Shown piece by piece: positions 6,273 through 6,309 of a stretch of DNA of 6,309 nucleotides (positions are counted from its first letter, which is position 1; every line of letters begins with the position of its first letter). The translations under genes were made by a program, and so were the position numbers. A model generated the notes under the pieces. That model saw only the letters and a program-made list of their open reading frames with translations. It was not told the origin of the DNA and ran no database searches. The stretch lies in contig DYKK01000199.1 in the NCBI GenBank assembly GCA_020722625.1, positions 1 to 6,309 on the forward strand. The letters are read 5' to 3'. This stretch comes from Anaeromyxobacter dehalogenans (GTDB taxonomy: Bacteria; Myxococcota_A; UBA9042; DTJE01).

Positions 6273-6291
6273 ATCTGGTGGCGGATTCTGG
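6273..6291 (+). repeat. 19-nt direct repeat, copy 2
   Basis: This copy is identical to 78-96, in the same orientation and 6,195 bp away. The interval 6195-6272 between the heptamer array and this copy contains no open frame or strong structure that I can recognise. Only a weak minus-strand TTGACG (6246-6241) / TATCTC (6222-6217) promoter-like pair with an 18-base spacer is present. Confidence 0.7.
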
Positions 6292-6309
6292 CCCAGTTCC
6301 GATCCGTCC

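Overview
This 6.3 kb window comes from a very GC-rich bacterial chromosome. It carries four complete genes, all recognisable, in two convergent pairs, with short repeat-bearing intergenic DNA at both ends. Codons end mostly in G or C, which is why long antisense and out-of-frame reading frames run through every gene; none of those looks real. The lineage is uncertain. The kinase has the HRDVSPQN / IATGGMA style common in Myxococcota and some related phyla. The aldehyde dehydrogenase is the stand-alone RocA type rather than the proteobacterial PutA fusion, and one intergenic region holds a GGATTTC heptamer array. A Myxococcota-like or Planctomycetota-like environmental bacterium fits, but this is inference.

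Layout. Positions 1-188 are non-coding: a pyrimidine-rich stretch, two small palindromes, one copy of a 19-nt repeat, and a good sigma70-type promoter with a strong ribosome binding site. On the plus strand follow 1-pyrroline-5-carboxylate (glutamate semialdehyde) dehydrogenase (189-1736) and, after a 53-nt gap, methionyl-tRNA synthetase with a C-terminal tRNA-binding domain (1790-3700). On the minus strand, read right to left, asparaginyl-tRNA synthetase (6068-4776) is followed after 12 nt by a tail-anchored Ser/Thr protein kinase (4763-3705). The stop codons of metG and the kinase gene are only 4 bp apart. Positions 6069-6309 are non-coding and hold a likely asnS promoter, a perfect 14-bp hairpin joined to a heptamer tandem array, and the second copy of the 19-nt repeat.

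Function. Two genes charge tRNAs (Met and Asn), one completes proline/arginine catabolism to glutamate, and one encodes a membrane-attached signalling kinase that is probably co-transcribed with asnS. I see no strong sign of a novel multi-gene system. The points most worth checking are the synthetase-kinase pairing, the dispersed repeats at the edges, the metal-free-looking knuckle of MetRS, and an AT-rich codon patch inside asnS.
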